Below, piece after piece: positions 1 to 7,509 of a stretch of 29,304 nt of DNA. Numbering within the stretch: position 1 is the first letter of the stretch; each line of letters begins with the position of its first letter. Below the pieces are notes generated by a model. The model worked only from the letters and a program-made list of their open reading frames with translations. It searched no databases and was not told the origin of the DNA. Position numbers and translations under genes: made by a program. Origin of the DNA: CAZPWQ01 sp964590495 (GTDB lineage Bacteria; Bacteroidota; Rhodothermia; Balneolales; Balneolaceae); NCBI GenBank assembly GCA_964590495.1, contig CAZPWQ010000038.1, forward strand, positions 1 through 29,304. Direction: 5' to 3'.

Positions 1-141
1 TTAAATAAGGTAGGAATTTATTTGTTATTTAACATAGAATCTTAGTGGTAAAAAAATTACCTGTTACGCCAGTGGATAAAAGTTAGGCAGAATTTATTAT
101 CTTGAATCAGAAAAGCATCTTAACAGCCTAATTCCACTGTT
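1..141. other. upstream intergenic region, AT-rich
   Basis: AT-rich sequence before the TPR gene. I see no coding signal, no clear Shine-Dalgarno sequence and no promoter I would defend. It presumably contains the promoter of the following gene. Confidence 0.4.
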
Positions 142-645
142 ATGCCTGAACTTAAGCCAATATCTAAAGACGCCATTCCACAGGCATTGGAAAAAGCCAT
201 GCACTACCGCTTGCTTAACCAGCCCTGGCAGGCAGAAAGTATCTGCCGTGATATTCTGAGGACCGATCCCGGTAATCAGCAGACGGTATACACTCTTATC
301 CTCGCGACTACCGATCAGTTTGAGGGTAGATACAAGACAAGCTTAAAACAGGCTCAGGAGCTGGTATCAAAACTGACGGATAATTACCAGGCGGAATACT
401 GCCGGGGTCTCATCTTTGAACGGCAGGCCAGAGCAGCTCTGAAGCGTACAACACCGCGTGCCGGTTTTATAGCCTATGAATATCTTGCACGTGCCATGAA
501 ACACTATGAAAACGCAGAAAAGGCCGGTCCGGAGAAGAATGAAGAGTCGATACTCCGCTGGAATGCCTGCGCCCGTTTCATCAATCAGCACGAACTCAAA
601 CCGGCACCGGATGATGAGCGCATCCAGCCGTTTCTCGACGTGTGA
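142..645 (+). CDS. small tetratricopeptide-repeat-like protein
   Basis: A 167-residue, mostly helical soluble protein with no signal peptide or membrane segment. Residues about 13-50 (ALEKAMHYRLLNQPWQAESI and onward to DPGNQQ) have the TPR pattern of small and large residues and the typical DP-N turn between helices. Residues about 60-145 continue as helical hairpins (KQAQELVSKL, AYEYLARAMKHYENAEKAGP). Such proteins act as protein-protein interaction scaffolds, but no partner can be read from the sequence. It converges on sdhB with 72 bp between the stop codons, and that gap holds a hairpin. No SD is visible before the ATG. The function is unknown; I recognise only the fold type. Confidence 0.75.
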   Translation: MPELKPISKDAIPQALEKAMHYRLLNQPWQAESICRDILRTDPGNQQTVYTLILATTDQFEGRYKTSLKQAQELVSKLTDNYQAEYCRGLIFERQARAALKRTTPRAGFIAYEYLARAMKHYENAEKAGPEKNEESILRWNACARFINQHELKPAPDDERIQPFLDV

Positions 646-647
646 TT

Positions 648-702
648 AGAGCATGGCGTATAGTGTAAACCAAGCTTGTTCTTACGCTATGCGCCATGCT
701 CT
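648..702. repeat. inverted repeat between converging TPR and sdhB genes
   Basis: Arms at 648-663 and 687-702 match in 15 of 16 positions (agagcatggcgtatag against the reverse complement of ctatgcgccatgctct), with a 23-nt loop. It lies 2 nt past the TPR stop codon and 15 nt before the sdhB stop on the other strand. It may act as a hairpin ending transcription from both sides, although no T-run follows. The right arm is also the start of a period-7 array (687-714). Confidence 0.7.
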
Positions 703-716
703 TTGCGCTATGCCTT
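687..716. repeat. period-7 degenerate tandem array A (ctatgcg-like)
   Basis: Four consecutive 7-mers can be read: ctatgcg (687-693), ccatgct (694-700), ctttgcg (701-707), ctatgcc (708-714). The consensus is YYWTGCN. The same family recurs between sdhA and sdhB, so sdhB is bracketed by it. Confidence 0.7.
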
Positions 717-717
717 T

Positions 718-1446
718 TCACCCAAAAATCTTTTGCCAGAGCCAGCGCAGCGGATCATAGTTTTTGTCAACAACGCGTTCTTTCAGCGGGATAATAGCAT
801 TGTCCGTGATTTCTATATTCTCGGGACAGACTGACGAACAGCATTTGGTAATATTGCAAAAGCCGAGGCCGAGATCATTCTTAAGCAGTTCTCTCCGGTC
901 TTCCGTATCAAGGGGGTGCATTTCCAACCCGGCAGTGCGGACAAAGAAGCGCGGCCCGCCGAATTCGTTATGCTTCTCGTGTTCCCTCAGTACATGACAT
1001 ACATCCTGGCACAGAAAGCATTCAATACATTTACGGAATTCCTGCACCCGGTCGGCTTCGTATTGATAGTATTTTCGTTCTCCTTTTTTGATCTTAAAAG
1101 CCGGTATTTTTTTATTTACTTCGTAGTTCCATGATACATCGCTGACGAGGTCCTTGACGATAGGGAATGTCTTCATAGGGCGGATGGAAATCGGCTCATC
1201 CTCCGGGTATTTATCCAGCCTTTCCATACACATCAGTTTGGGTTTCCCATTAACTTCTGCGCCGCAGGAACCACACTTGCCGGCTTTACAATTCCAGCGT
1301 ACGGCCAGATCGGGAGCATGGATTGCCTGCGCCCGGTGTACGGCATCCAGTACGACCATGCCGGGATCGACAGGAATCTGGTAATCAACCATTTCTCCGG
1401 TTTTGTTATCGCCACGATAGATCTGAAATATTCTATTTTCGGACAT
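718..1446 (-). CDS. sdhB: succinate dehydrogenase/fumarate reductase iron-sulfur subunit
   Basis: This 242-residue subunit carries electrons from the FAD of SdhA to the quinone site in the membrane. Residues 53-73 hold the plant-type [2Fe-2S] ligands (C53, C58, C61, C73, in CKAGKCGSCG). C140, C143 and C146 (CIECFLC) with C207-P ligate the [4Fe-4S] cluster. C150, C197 and C203 fit the [3Fe-4S] cluster. All expected ligands are present and the length is normal for the family. It is the last gene of sdhC-sdhA-sdhB, 91 bp after sdhA, a gap filled by heptamer repeats. The ATG at 1446 precedes the conserved N-terminal beta domain. The pattern fits SQR or QFR; SQR is more likely given the SdhC type. 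Confidence 0.96.
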   Translation of the reverse strand: MSENRIFQIYRGDNKTGEMVDYQIPVDPGMVVLDAVHRAQAIHAPDLAVRWNCKAGKCGSCGAEVNGKPKLMCMERLDKYPEDEPISIRPMKTFPIVKDLVSDVSWNYEVNKKIPAFKIKKGERKYYQYEADRVQEFRKCIECFLCQDVCHVLREHEKHNEFGGPRFFVRTAGLEMHPLDTEDRRELLKNDLGLGFCNITKCCSSVCPENIEITDNAIIPLKERVVDKNYDPLRWLWQKIFG

Positions 1447-1467
1447 GGTTATGGATTTAAGTTATTG

Positions 1468-1537
1468 TATGGCATAGCGCATAGCATAATTTCTGTACGC
1501 TATGCTCTTTGCTCTTTGCGCTATGCCTTATGCCTAA
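1468..1537. repeat. period-7 array B between sdhA and sdhB, with inverted arm
   Basis: Five clean heptamers occupy 1500-1534: ctatgct, ctttgct, ctttgcg, ctatgcc, ttatgcc. The opposite strand motif appears at 1471-1484 (ggcatag, cgcatag). The arms 1468-1480 and 1518-1530 pair in 12 of 13 positions, so the transcript can fold into a hairpin between the sdhA and sdhB reading frames. The array ends directly at the sdhA stop codon (1538-1540). Confidence 0.75.
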
Positions 1538-3343
1538 TTAGTCTTCGAGCAGTTCCTGAAGTTCCTCCGGTGGTTTTTCAAGGGAGACTTCCTCAACTTG
1601 CAGAGATTCTCCATTCTTGCGGACAACAAGATTCTTTTTTCCAAACTCTTCATCGGAACCGGAATAATCCTCCCGTGTATGTGCGCCCCTGCTTTCTCTG
1701 CGGCTGAGCGCTGCCCGTGCCACCGCTTCACTGATATCAAGCATGTTTTTGAGATCGAGGGCCAGGTGCCACCCGGGATTGAATTGTACATTACCGCCAA
1801 CCCGTGCCGTTTCCGCCCGCTGCCGCATTTTCTTTATCTCCTCGAGGGCGCTATTGAGTCCCTCTTCTGAACGTATGATGCCCACTTTCTTTTGCATCAT
1901 TTTCTGCAGATCGTCCATAATATTATAGGGATTTTCTCCCTCCCGGAGTTCAAACGGACGGTGGCTTTTGGATACTGCATTTTTCACATGTGATTCGTTT
2001 AACGGAGGTTGTTTGGTCATTTTCTTTGCATATTCTGTCGCATATTCACCTGCTCTTTTCCCGAATACCAGCAAATCGGACAGTGAATTGCCTCCCAGCC
2101 TGTTTGATCCGTGCAGACCCGTGGCAACCTCTCCCGCCGCAAACAGGCCGGGCAGGGTCGATTCCTGGGTTTCCGGATCCACCCGCACGCCGCCCATCAT
2201 ATAATGACAGGTGGGACCCACTTCCATCGGCTCTTTTGTAATATCTATATCGGCCAGTTCTTTAAACTGATGATACATGCTGGGCAGCTTGCGCCTGATT
2301 TCTGCAGCGGGACGGTGTGAGGCTATATCGAGCCAGACACCGCCGTGGGGAGCACCACGGCCTTCTGCTACTTCATTGAGAATAGCACGGGCTACAACAT
2401 CACGTGTCAGCAGTTCAGGGGGGCGCCGCGCTTTTGGTATTTTGTCATTAACCACAGCTTTCACCCACTCAGAAGCTTCTTCTTCGGTATCGGCAAATTC
2501 TTCCTTATACATTTCCGGCACATAATTAAACATAAACCGCTTACCTTCGCTGTTTTTTAGCACGCCGCCCTCACCGCGAACGCCCTCGGTAATGAGGGTT
2601 CCTTTAACACTGAGCGGCCACATCATGCCTGTCGGGTGAAACTGCACAAATTCCATATCCATCAGATCGGCTCCTGCCCAGAGCGCCAGGGCTTGTCCGT
2701 CGGCGGTGTATTCCCATGAGTTGGAGGTAACTTCCCAGCACTGACCTATACCGCCGGTGGCCAGTATAACCGATTTGGCCCGGTAAATAACAAAACGCCC
2801 GCTTTCCCGGAAGTAGCCCAAACAGCCTGCAACGCGCCCGTCATCGGTAAGAAGGCGGCGGATTGTGCACTCCATAAATACATCTATACCGTCATGTACT
2901 CCTTTGTCCTGGAGCGTGCGGATGAGTTCTAAACCCGTACGGTCGCCGACATGGGCAAGCCGAGGATAAGTATGACCTCCAAAATTGCGTTGCAGAATTT
3001 GCCCCTTTTCGGTTCGGTCGAAAATAGCCCCCCATTCTTCCAATTCATTTACCCGTTCAGGTGCCTCCTGCGCGTGCAGCTGGGCCATCCGCCACTGGTT
3101 TAGATATTTTCCGCCCTTCATCGTATCGCGGAAATGTACTTTCCAGTTATCGCGTTCATCCACATTAGACAAGGCTGCCGCTACGCCCCCTTCGGCCATC
3201 ACCGTATGTGCTTTTCCAAGCAGCGATTTACAGACAACCGCAGTTTTCGCCCCGCTTGCGGAAGCTTCAACCGCAGCCCGAAGTCCGGCACCACCCGCAC
3301 CGATGATAACTACATCGTAACTGTGTGTTTCATATCTGTCCAT
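1538..3343 (-). CDS. sdhA: succinate dehydrogenase/fumarate reductase flavoprotein subunit
   Basis: This 601-residue subunit oxidises succinate to fumarate at a covalently bound FAD. Visible motifs: the dinucleotide fold IIGAGGAGL at 13-21; H46 in KAHTVMAEGG, the expected covalent FAD attachment site; H236 in FVQFHPTG; H380 in HYMMGGV and R415 in LHGSNRLGGNSL, all expected substrate-binding or catalytic positions; and the C-terminal SRRESRGAHTREDY motif. The length is typical. It begins 3 bp after sdhC, implying co-transcription. No anomalies are seen. The family contains both SdhA and FrdA; operon context and SdhC type favour succinate oxidation. Confidence 0.97.
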   Translation of the reverse strand: MDRYETHSYDVVIIGAGGAGLRAAVEASASGAKTAVVCKSLLGKAHTVMAEGGVAAALSNVDERDNWKVHFRDTMKGGKYLNQWRMAQLHAQEAPERVNELEEWGAIFDRTEKGQILQRNFGGHTYPRLAHVGDRTGLELIRTLQDKGVHDGIDVFMECTIRRLLTDDGRVAGCLGYFRESGRFVIYRAKSVILATGGIGQCWEVTSNSWEYTADGQALALWAGADLMDMEFVQFHPTGMMWPLSVKGTLITEGVRGEGGVLKNSEGKRFMFNYVPEMYKEEFADTEEEASEWVKAVVNDKIPKARRPPELLTRDVVARAILNEVAEGRGAPHGGVWLDIASHRPAAEIRRKLPSMYHQFKELADIDITKEPMEVGPTCHYMMGGVRVDPETQESTLPGLFAAGEVATGLHGSNRLGGNSLSDLLVFGKRAGEYATEYAKKMTKQPPLNESHVKNAVSKSHRPFELREGENPYNIMDDLQKMMQKKVGIIRSEEGLNSALEEIKKMRQRAETARVGGNVQFNPGWHLALDLKNMLDISEAVARAALSRRESRGAHTREDYSGSDEEFGKKNLVVRKNGESLQVEEVSLEKPPEELQELLED

Positions 3344-3346
3344 ATC

Positions 3347-4117
3347 CTAAAAAATCCTCAGGTCTGTGATTACTCCCATGCTTACCATCCATACGTAGAA
3401 GTCGGCAATCATAACCATAAACAGACTTGTCCACGCCCAGAGCATGTGGTTTTTATTGAGATTCGAAACTCCTTTCCACATCTTGTGTCGGGAGTGGCCC
3501 ATGGCGACGCAGGAGAAACAATCGACCTTGCCGCCGATCAGGTGGCGCAGCGAATGGCATGAAAAGGTATAAAGAGCCAGAAGCACGACATTCGACAGAA
3601 GCATCAACGTGCCGACACTGATGCCGAAACCATCCGGCCAGATGCTGGCATAGACCACATCAATAGAAAGAATAATGAGAAAGACAAGCGCCAGATAGAG
3701 AAAGTAACGGTGGATGTTCTGAAATATCAGCAGGGCAGTTTCTCCTTTATAGTTTCTTTTATGTTCGGAGACTGCACAGGCTGCAGGATCAAGAAAGAAA
3801 GCCCTGTAGTAGGCCTTCCGGTAATAATAACAGGTCAGGCGGAATCCTCCCGGTGCCCATAAAATAAAGATGGCCGGTGAAAGCCAGGAAGGCATGCCGT
3901 CCCAGATAATCAGCGGCGAATAAAAAGGAGACAGAATATAGGCTGAAGCCGCAATGTCGATTACATAATGCGCATTATAAAACACACGAAATGTTGCATA
4001 AACTACAAACAGGCTGAGCCCGAGAAATACCAGGAGAGGTTGCACCCACCACAGGTCGCGCCGTTCTGTGACGCCCAGTCCTTTTGCTTTGGTTGCAATA
4101 GCTGTATTAGATGGCAT
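3347..4117 (-). CDS. sdhC: succinate dehydrogenase membrane anchor (mycobacterial Sdh1-like SdhC)
   Basis: A 256-residue integral membrane protein with about five hydrophobic helices (roughly 26-46, 76-95, 133-156, 168-186, 226-248). As first gene of the sdh operon it is the quinone-reducing anchor. It does not resemble the usual small SdhC/SdhD pair. The stretches RLTCYYYRKAYYR (94-106), PAACAV (111-116), QNIHRY (133-138), SCHSLRHLIGGK (186-197) and VSNLNKNHMLWAWT (217-230) match, from memory, SdhC of actinobacterial Sdh1, which was reported to carry a Rieske-type FeS cluster in the membrane domain. C187, H188, H192, C200, C203, H208, H211 and H224 are available as heme or cluster ligands. 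Which cofactor is bound cannot be decided here. No SdhD gene is present. Confidence 0.9.
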   Translation of the reverse strand: MPSNTAIATKAKGLGVTERRDLWWVQPLLVFLGLSLFVVYATFRVFYNAHYVIDIAASAYILSPFYSPLIIWDGMPSWLSPAIFILWAPGGFRLTCYYYRKAYYRAFFLDPAACAVSEHKRNYKGETALLIFQNIHRYFLYLALVFLIILSIDVVYASIWPDGFGISVGTLMLLSNVVLLALYTFSCHSLRHLIGGKVDCFSCVAMGHSRHKMWKGVSNLNKNHMLWAWTSLFMVMIADFYVWMVSMGVITDLRIF

Positions 4118-4212
4118 ATGTTAATATGATTGGTTCAAATCAAAATATAAAAAGTTTTATTTTTTCCTAAAATTTGTGGTATTGAATACTTGAAGGACAC
4201 GAAGAGTTTTTT

Positions 4213-4271
4213 CCATCCGGCGGCTGGGTTTGCCGTCGGGTGGGTAGGAGGAGGCCAAACAGGATTTTGCA
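4213..4271. repeat. left copy of ~55-bp direct repeat flanking the transglutaminase gene
   Basis: The segment starts ccatccggcggctgggtttg and recurs with about 80% identity at 5608-5662, just after the same gene. Within it, 4213-4224 pairs with 4232-4243 (12 pairs, two of them G-U) around a 7-nt loop, so it is a REP-like palindromic unit. The rest of the 210-bp divergent gap between sdhC and this gene is AT-rich and presumably contains both promoters. Confidence 0.75.
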
Positions 4272-4327
4272 TATTTCAACAGAAATGGCGAAGATGGATT
4301 GAGAAACGTTATTAAAATTGCGCCATT

Positions 4328-5602
4328 ATGCATTATTTCCTGATCTTCTTCCTGGTATCAGTCGTCATGCCATATAATTCTGATATTTCATCAGCAAGGG
4401 AAGAACTGCGCGAAGAAAACTGGCGGCATATTGATGAGCATGTACTTCAAACTCCCCGCCTTACTGAACTTAGAGTAGAAAGGCTGGCCGATTATTTTTT
4501 GGAAGTTGCGGAAACGGACGCCGAAAAAGCCCGCGCCATTTATCGTTGGATTACAGATAGAATAATGTTCGATGTAGAAACATTCTTCAAAGAGGACCTG
4601 CAGGCGGTAACGGGTCAGGATGTGCTGCAGTCACGTATAGCAGTATGCTCGGGATACGCGGTATTGTTTAAGGAATTGGCCAGAGCAATGGATTTAAAGG
4701 TGAAAATTATAAATGGCCACTCAAAAGGCTATGGATTTGAGCCGGGAAATACTTCCACACTATCCATAAACCATTCCTGGATTGCAGCCAAAATAGAAGG
4801 TGAATGGCAGCTTCTTGACCCCACCTGGGGTGCCGGTCACATTATTGAAAATACTCGGACCTTTAAACCGGTTTTCTCTGAATTCTACTTCTTAGCCAAA
4901 CCTGAGCAGTTAATTTTTACGCATTTGCCCAAAGATGAAAAATGGCAGTTACTGGAGCAGCCAATTAATGAAGCAGAGTATCTGGATTTAGCCATGGTAT
5001 CGCCCTATTTTTTTCAGCAGGGAATAGTCTTTTGGAATAAAACCAAACTTTATACAGAAACAGAAGGAGATTTTTCCACCCGTTTTACGGTGCCCGAAAA
5101 TATCGGGGTGAAATGTGTAGTAACTCACAGGGAAAGCGGTCAAACAGAAAATACGCTCATTCAATTTGAAGGAGAACGTCTGGATATTTCAACCAAACTA
5201 ACCCAGTCGGGAGAATACAAATTGGAACTCTTTGCCAGTGAAGTAGGTGATGGAAATAAAATTTTTAAACGCGTTGCCTACTTTTATTTGAAAAATGCCA
5301 GTCCGTCAAAAGGTAAAATGTATCCCAAGCTTTCGGGTTATTACGAACTAAGCCGTGCTACCCTGGAAAATCCCCTGCAGTATGAGTTAACAGATAATTT
5401 GACCTACGATTTTAAAATCACTATACCCGGCGCTGAAGAGGCTTATGTAACCAATGAAAGTAAAGAATGGCATGTTCTTGAACGTGATGATCAGGATTTT
5501 TACGGCTCGGCAGTTCCAGGACCAGGAAATATCGAGCTTATCGTCAGGTTTTCGGGCGATGAGTTCTATTGGGTATTGGTGAGATTTGAAGGGGTGAAGT
5601 GA
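4328..5602 (+). CDS. exported transglutaminase-like (TGc domain) protein
   Basis: A 424-residue protein. The first ~23 residues (MHYFLIFFLVSVVMPYNSDI) look like a short signal peptide, so export is likely. Residues about 55-170 form a transglutaminase-like fold: AIYRWITDRI (70-79), C107 in AVCSGYAVLF, H149 in NHSWIAAKIEGEW and D164 in LLDPTWG make an intact Cys-His-Asp triad. Members of this superfamily usually act as cysteine proteases or crosslinking enzymes; the substrate here is unknown. Residues 170-424 are beta-rich and resemble the C-terminal regions of 'kyphoscoliosis peptidase'-type relatives. It is a single gene between two minus-strand operons, bracketed by a direct repeat. Confidence 0.88.
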   Translation: MHYFLIFFLVSVVMPYNSDISSAREELREENWRHIDEHVLQTPRLTELRVERLADYFLEVAETDAEKARAIYRWITDRIMFDVETFFKEDLQAVTGQDVLQSRIAVCSGYAVLFKELARAMDLKVKIINGHSKGYGFEPGNTSTLSINHSWIAAKIEGEWQLLDPTWGAGHIIENTRTFKPVFSEFYFLAKPEQLIFTHLPKDEKWQLLEQPINEAEYLDLAMVSPYFFQQGIVFWNKTKLYTETEGDFSTRFTVPENIGVKCVVTHRESGQTENTLIQFEGERLDISTKLTQSGEYKLELFASEVGDGNKIFKRVAYFYLKNASPSKGKMYPKLSGYYELSRATLENPLQYELTDNLTYDFKITIPGAEEAYVTNESKEWHVLERDDQDFYGSAVPGPGNIELIVRFSGDEFYWVLVRFEGVK

Positions 5603-5607
5603 ATGCC

Positions 5608-5662
5608 CCATCCGGCGGCTGTTTTTGCCGTCCGATGGGTAGGAAAAGGCAGTTCTTTTGCA
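5608..5662. repeat. right copy of ~55-bp direct repeat
   Basis: It begins 5 nt after the stop of the transglutaminase gene and aligns with 4213-4271 over its whole length with one 4-bp gap (ccatccggcggctgtttttg, then ccgtccgatgggtagga). The internal palindrome is kept with one mismatch. It may also serve as the gene's terminator hairpin. Confidence 0.75.
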
Positions 5663-5667
5663 GGCAA

Positions 5668-5702
5668 ACCCTCACTTTCTACCTTCTACTTTCTACTATT
5701 AT
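5668..5702. repeat. period-7 array C running into the 3' end of argH
   Basis: Heptamers ctttcta (5675-5681), ccttcta (5682-5688), ctttcta (5689-5695), ctattat (5696-5702). The argH stop codon (5686-5688) and its last residues (NSRK) lie inside the array. Confidence 0.75.
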
Positions 5703-6978
5703 AAACCTCCTCAAACTTCTCCCTTATCTCGTCATTGCAAAGATTCCCGATACTGCCTTCGTGGGTGTGATCAACTTTGTAGTTAGGATCAAAATTCCCT
5801 TCCTCAATGGCTTTACCAACCTGTCGGTACGCTTCGCGAAAGGGCACCCCTTCCATTACTTTTTTATTTACCGCTTCCACACTGTAGAGAAAGCGATACT
5901 TTTCATCGTCCATAACATCGGGATTGACTTCAACACGCTCCAGCATAAACCGGCTGATTTCAAGACATGATTTCAATCTTTCCACCGCGGGGAAAAGCTT
6001 CTCTTTCAGCAGCTGGTAATCGCGGTGGTAACCGCTTGGCAGATTGTTAGTGATCAGCGTAAGTTCATTCGGCAACGATTGTATATCGTTGCATTTGGCG
6101 CGAACGAGCTCAAAGACGTCTGGATTTTTCTTATGCGGCATGATGCTGGAACCGGTCGTAAGTTCGTCGGGAAATGAAATGAAACCGAAATTGGAGCTCA
6201 TATACTGGCAGACATCCATCGCCATTTTGGATAGTGTGCCGGCAACAGCACTGAGTGCAAATCCTGTCATCTTTTCCAGTCTTCCGCGACTCATCTGTGC
6301 TGCGACGGAATTATATTTTAGCGTCTTAAATCCTAGTAAATCTGTAGTCATTTTCCGGTCGATCGGGAGTGAGGTTCCATATCCCGCTGCCGAACCGAGC
6401 GGGTTTTGATCGGCAACTTCATAGGCGGCATTCAGCTGATGGATATCATCAATAAGTGATTCTGCATAAGCACCAAACCAGAGTCCGAATGAAGAGGGCA
6501 TGGCCACCTGCATGTGTGTGTATCCCGGGATGAGCACGTCCTTATGTTCATTACTCAATTGGATCAGCTTCTCAAAGAGTGCTTCGATCAGCTTTTTTAT
6601 TTCATCCACCTGATCTTTGACGTACAGGTGCAGGCAAACCAGAACCTGGTCGTTGCGTGATCGTCCGGCGTGAATCTTTTTACCGGTTTCACCGAGTTTC
6701 TGCGTAAGTTCAAACTCGATTTTGGAATGGACATCCTCGAAGTCTTTCTCAATCGTGAAACTACCTTCCTCTACCTGTTGAAGCAGTCTGACCAGCTCGT
6801 TATCAATTTTCTCCAGTTCCCCGTTACTGAGAATATCTATGCTGTTGAGCATTTGAGCATGCGCCCGGGAAGCCCGCAGATCATATTCTGCTATTTCCAG
6901 GTCGAGCACCCGGTCATTGCCCACGGTAAACCGGTCGATGATGTCGTTGGTGGTTTGTCCCTTATCCCAAAGCTTCAT
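5686..6978 (-). CDS. argH: argininosuccinate lyase
   Basis: A cytosolic enzyme splitting argininosuccinate into arginine and fumarate, the last step of the pathway. It has 430 residues, slightly shorter than the usual ~460. The superfamily signature GSSIMPHKKNPD (276-287) with the catalytic serine region is intact, as are HAGRSRNDQ (103-111) and the general acid/base region GYTHMQ (152-157). It is the distal gene of the arg operon, separated from argE' by a 515-bp non-coding block. The last residues, NSRK and the stop, are encoded by a heptamer repeat array, which suggests that repeat growth reshaped the C-terminus. No SD precedes the ATG; a TTGTTAT-like repeat lies there instead. Confidence 0.96.
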   Translation of the reverse strand: MKLWDKGQTTNDIIDRFTVGNDRVLDLEIAEYDLRASRAHAQMLNSIDILSNGELEKIDNELVRLLQQVEEGSFTIEKDFEDVHSKIEFELTQKLGETGKKIHAGRSRNDQVLVCLHLYVKDQVDEIKKLIEALFEKLIQLSNEHKDVLIPGYTHMQVAMPSSFGLWFGAYAESLIDDIHQLNAAYEVADQNPLGSAAGYGTSLPIDRKMTTDLLGFKTLKYNSVAAQMSRGRLEKMTGFALSAVAGTLSKMAMDVCQYMSSNFGFISFPDELTTGSSIMPHKKNPDVFELVRAKCNDIQSLPNELTLITNNLPSGYHRDYQLLKEKLFPAVERLKSCLEISRFMLERVEVNPDVMDDEKYRFLYSVEAVNKKVMEGVPFREAYRQVGKAIEEGNFDPNYKVDHTHEGSIGNLCNDEIREKFEEVYNSRK

Positions 6979-7013
6979 GTTTGTTATTTGTTTATTGGTT
7001 ATTAGTTAATCGG
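6979..7013. repeat. period-7 array D directly upstream of argH
   Basis: Heptamers gtttgtt, atttgtt, tattggt, tattagt, taatcgg follow one another from 6979 to 7013. On the opposite strand the sequence resembles 7481-7509, so arrays D and E are inverted copies bracketing the 7014-7445 block. Confidence 0.7.
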
Positions 7014-7445
7014 TATCCGTCTATGGAATGCCTGACTGTGATATTACTGGAATAAACTAAATCTGTTTGTAAGTGGCAGGCAACAAATAATAGGTAGGAT
7101 TTCCCGGGGTCCGGGGAATTGGGGGAAAAGTCGTAATTAAAATGCGGTCTGCCGGTCATAGCAATTCTGTAGAACAGCCGCCAGATAGAACAATATCTAC
7201 CACTTCCCCGGCGATTTTTTTGGTTCGTTTTTTGATCGTTCAAAAAATGAACAAGGAAGACCAATAATCCAGACAATAAATGACCGGCAGAACACAGTAG
7301 TTGTGGTACGCTAAGAAAAGCAAGTAGATCAAGCGTAAATCTATGGATTGGATCTGCCTTTTCACCATTACGTTTCAGACGTGAATGTCTAAAGAAACGT
7401 TTTATATTGGTAGAAGGAAAAAAAATTAATGTTTGTTCATTCATA
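7014..7445. other. non-coding, hairpin-rich block inside the arg operon
   Basis: This 430-bp segment separates argE' from argH. A 164-codon open frame exists on the minus strand (6992-7486), but it starts within a heptamer array, has no SD, and its translation looks like no protein I know, so I do not call it a gene. The block holds a perfect 12-bp inverted repeat (tctgccggtcat at 7148-7159, atgaccggcaga at 7280-7291), a 30-bp near-palindrome (7223-7252), and a hairpin at 7370-7400 (acgtttcagac with gtct and gaaacgt). It is flanked by inverted heptamer arrays. It could be a small non-autonomous mobile element, a structured RNA, or decayed sequence. Confidence 0.55.
7223..7252. repeat. 30-bp near-perfect palindrome
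   Basis: The sequence gttcgttttttgatc followed by gttcaaaaaatgaac equals its own reverse complement at 26 of 30 positions. It could be a protein-binding site or a hairpin. It is centred within the 12-bp inverted repeat 7148-7159/7280-7291. Confidence 0.8.
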
Positions 7446-7454
7446 ACTCGTTTT

Positions 7455-7509
7455 TTGTTACTTGTTATTGGTTTCCAACTACCCAATAACCAATCAACTA
7501 ATAACCAAA
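7455..7509. repeat. period-7 array E with inverted arms at the 3' end of argE'
   Basis: The left arm has ttgttac, ttgttat, tggtttc (7455-7475). The right arm has caataac, caatcaa, ctaataa, ccaaatc (7484-7511). The arms are roughly complementary and can form a hairpin. The argE' stop codon (7494-7496) and the preceding codons for VIS lie inside the right arm. Confidence 0.7.

Noticed and set aside
6992..7486. 164-codon open frame on the minus strand between argE' and argH
   Set aside because: Its start lies in a heptamer array, it has no SD, the product has unusual composition with no recognisable motif, and the DNA is full of palindromes. I list the block as non-coding.
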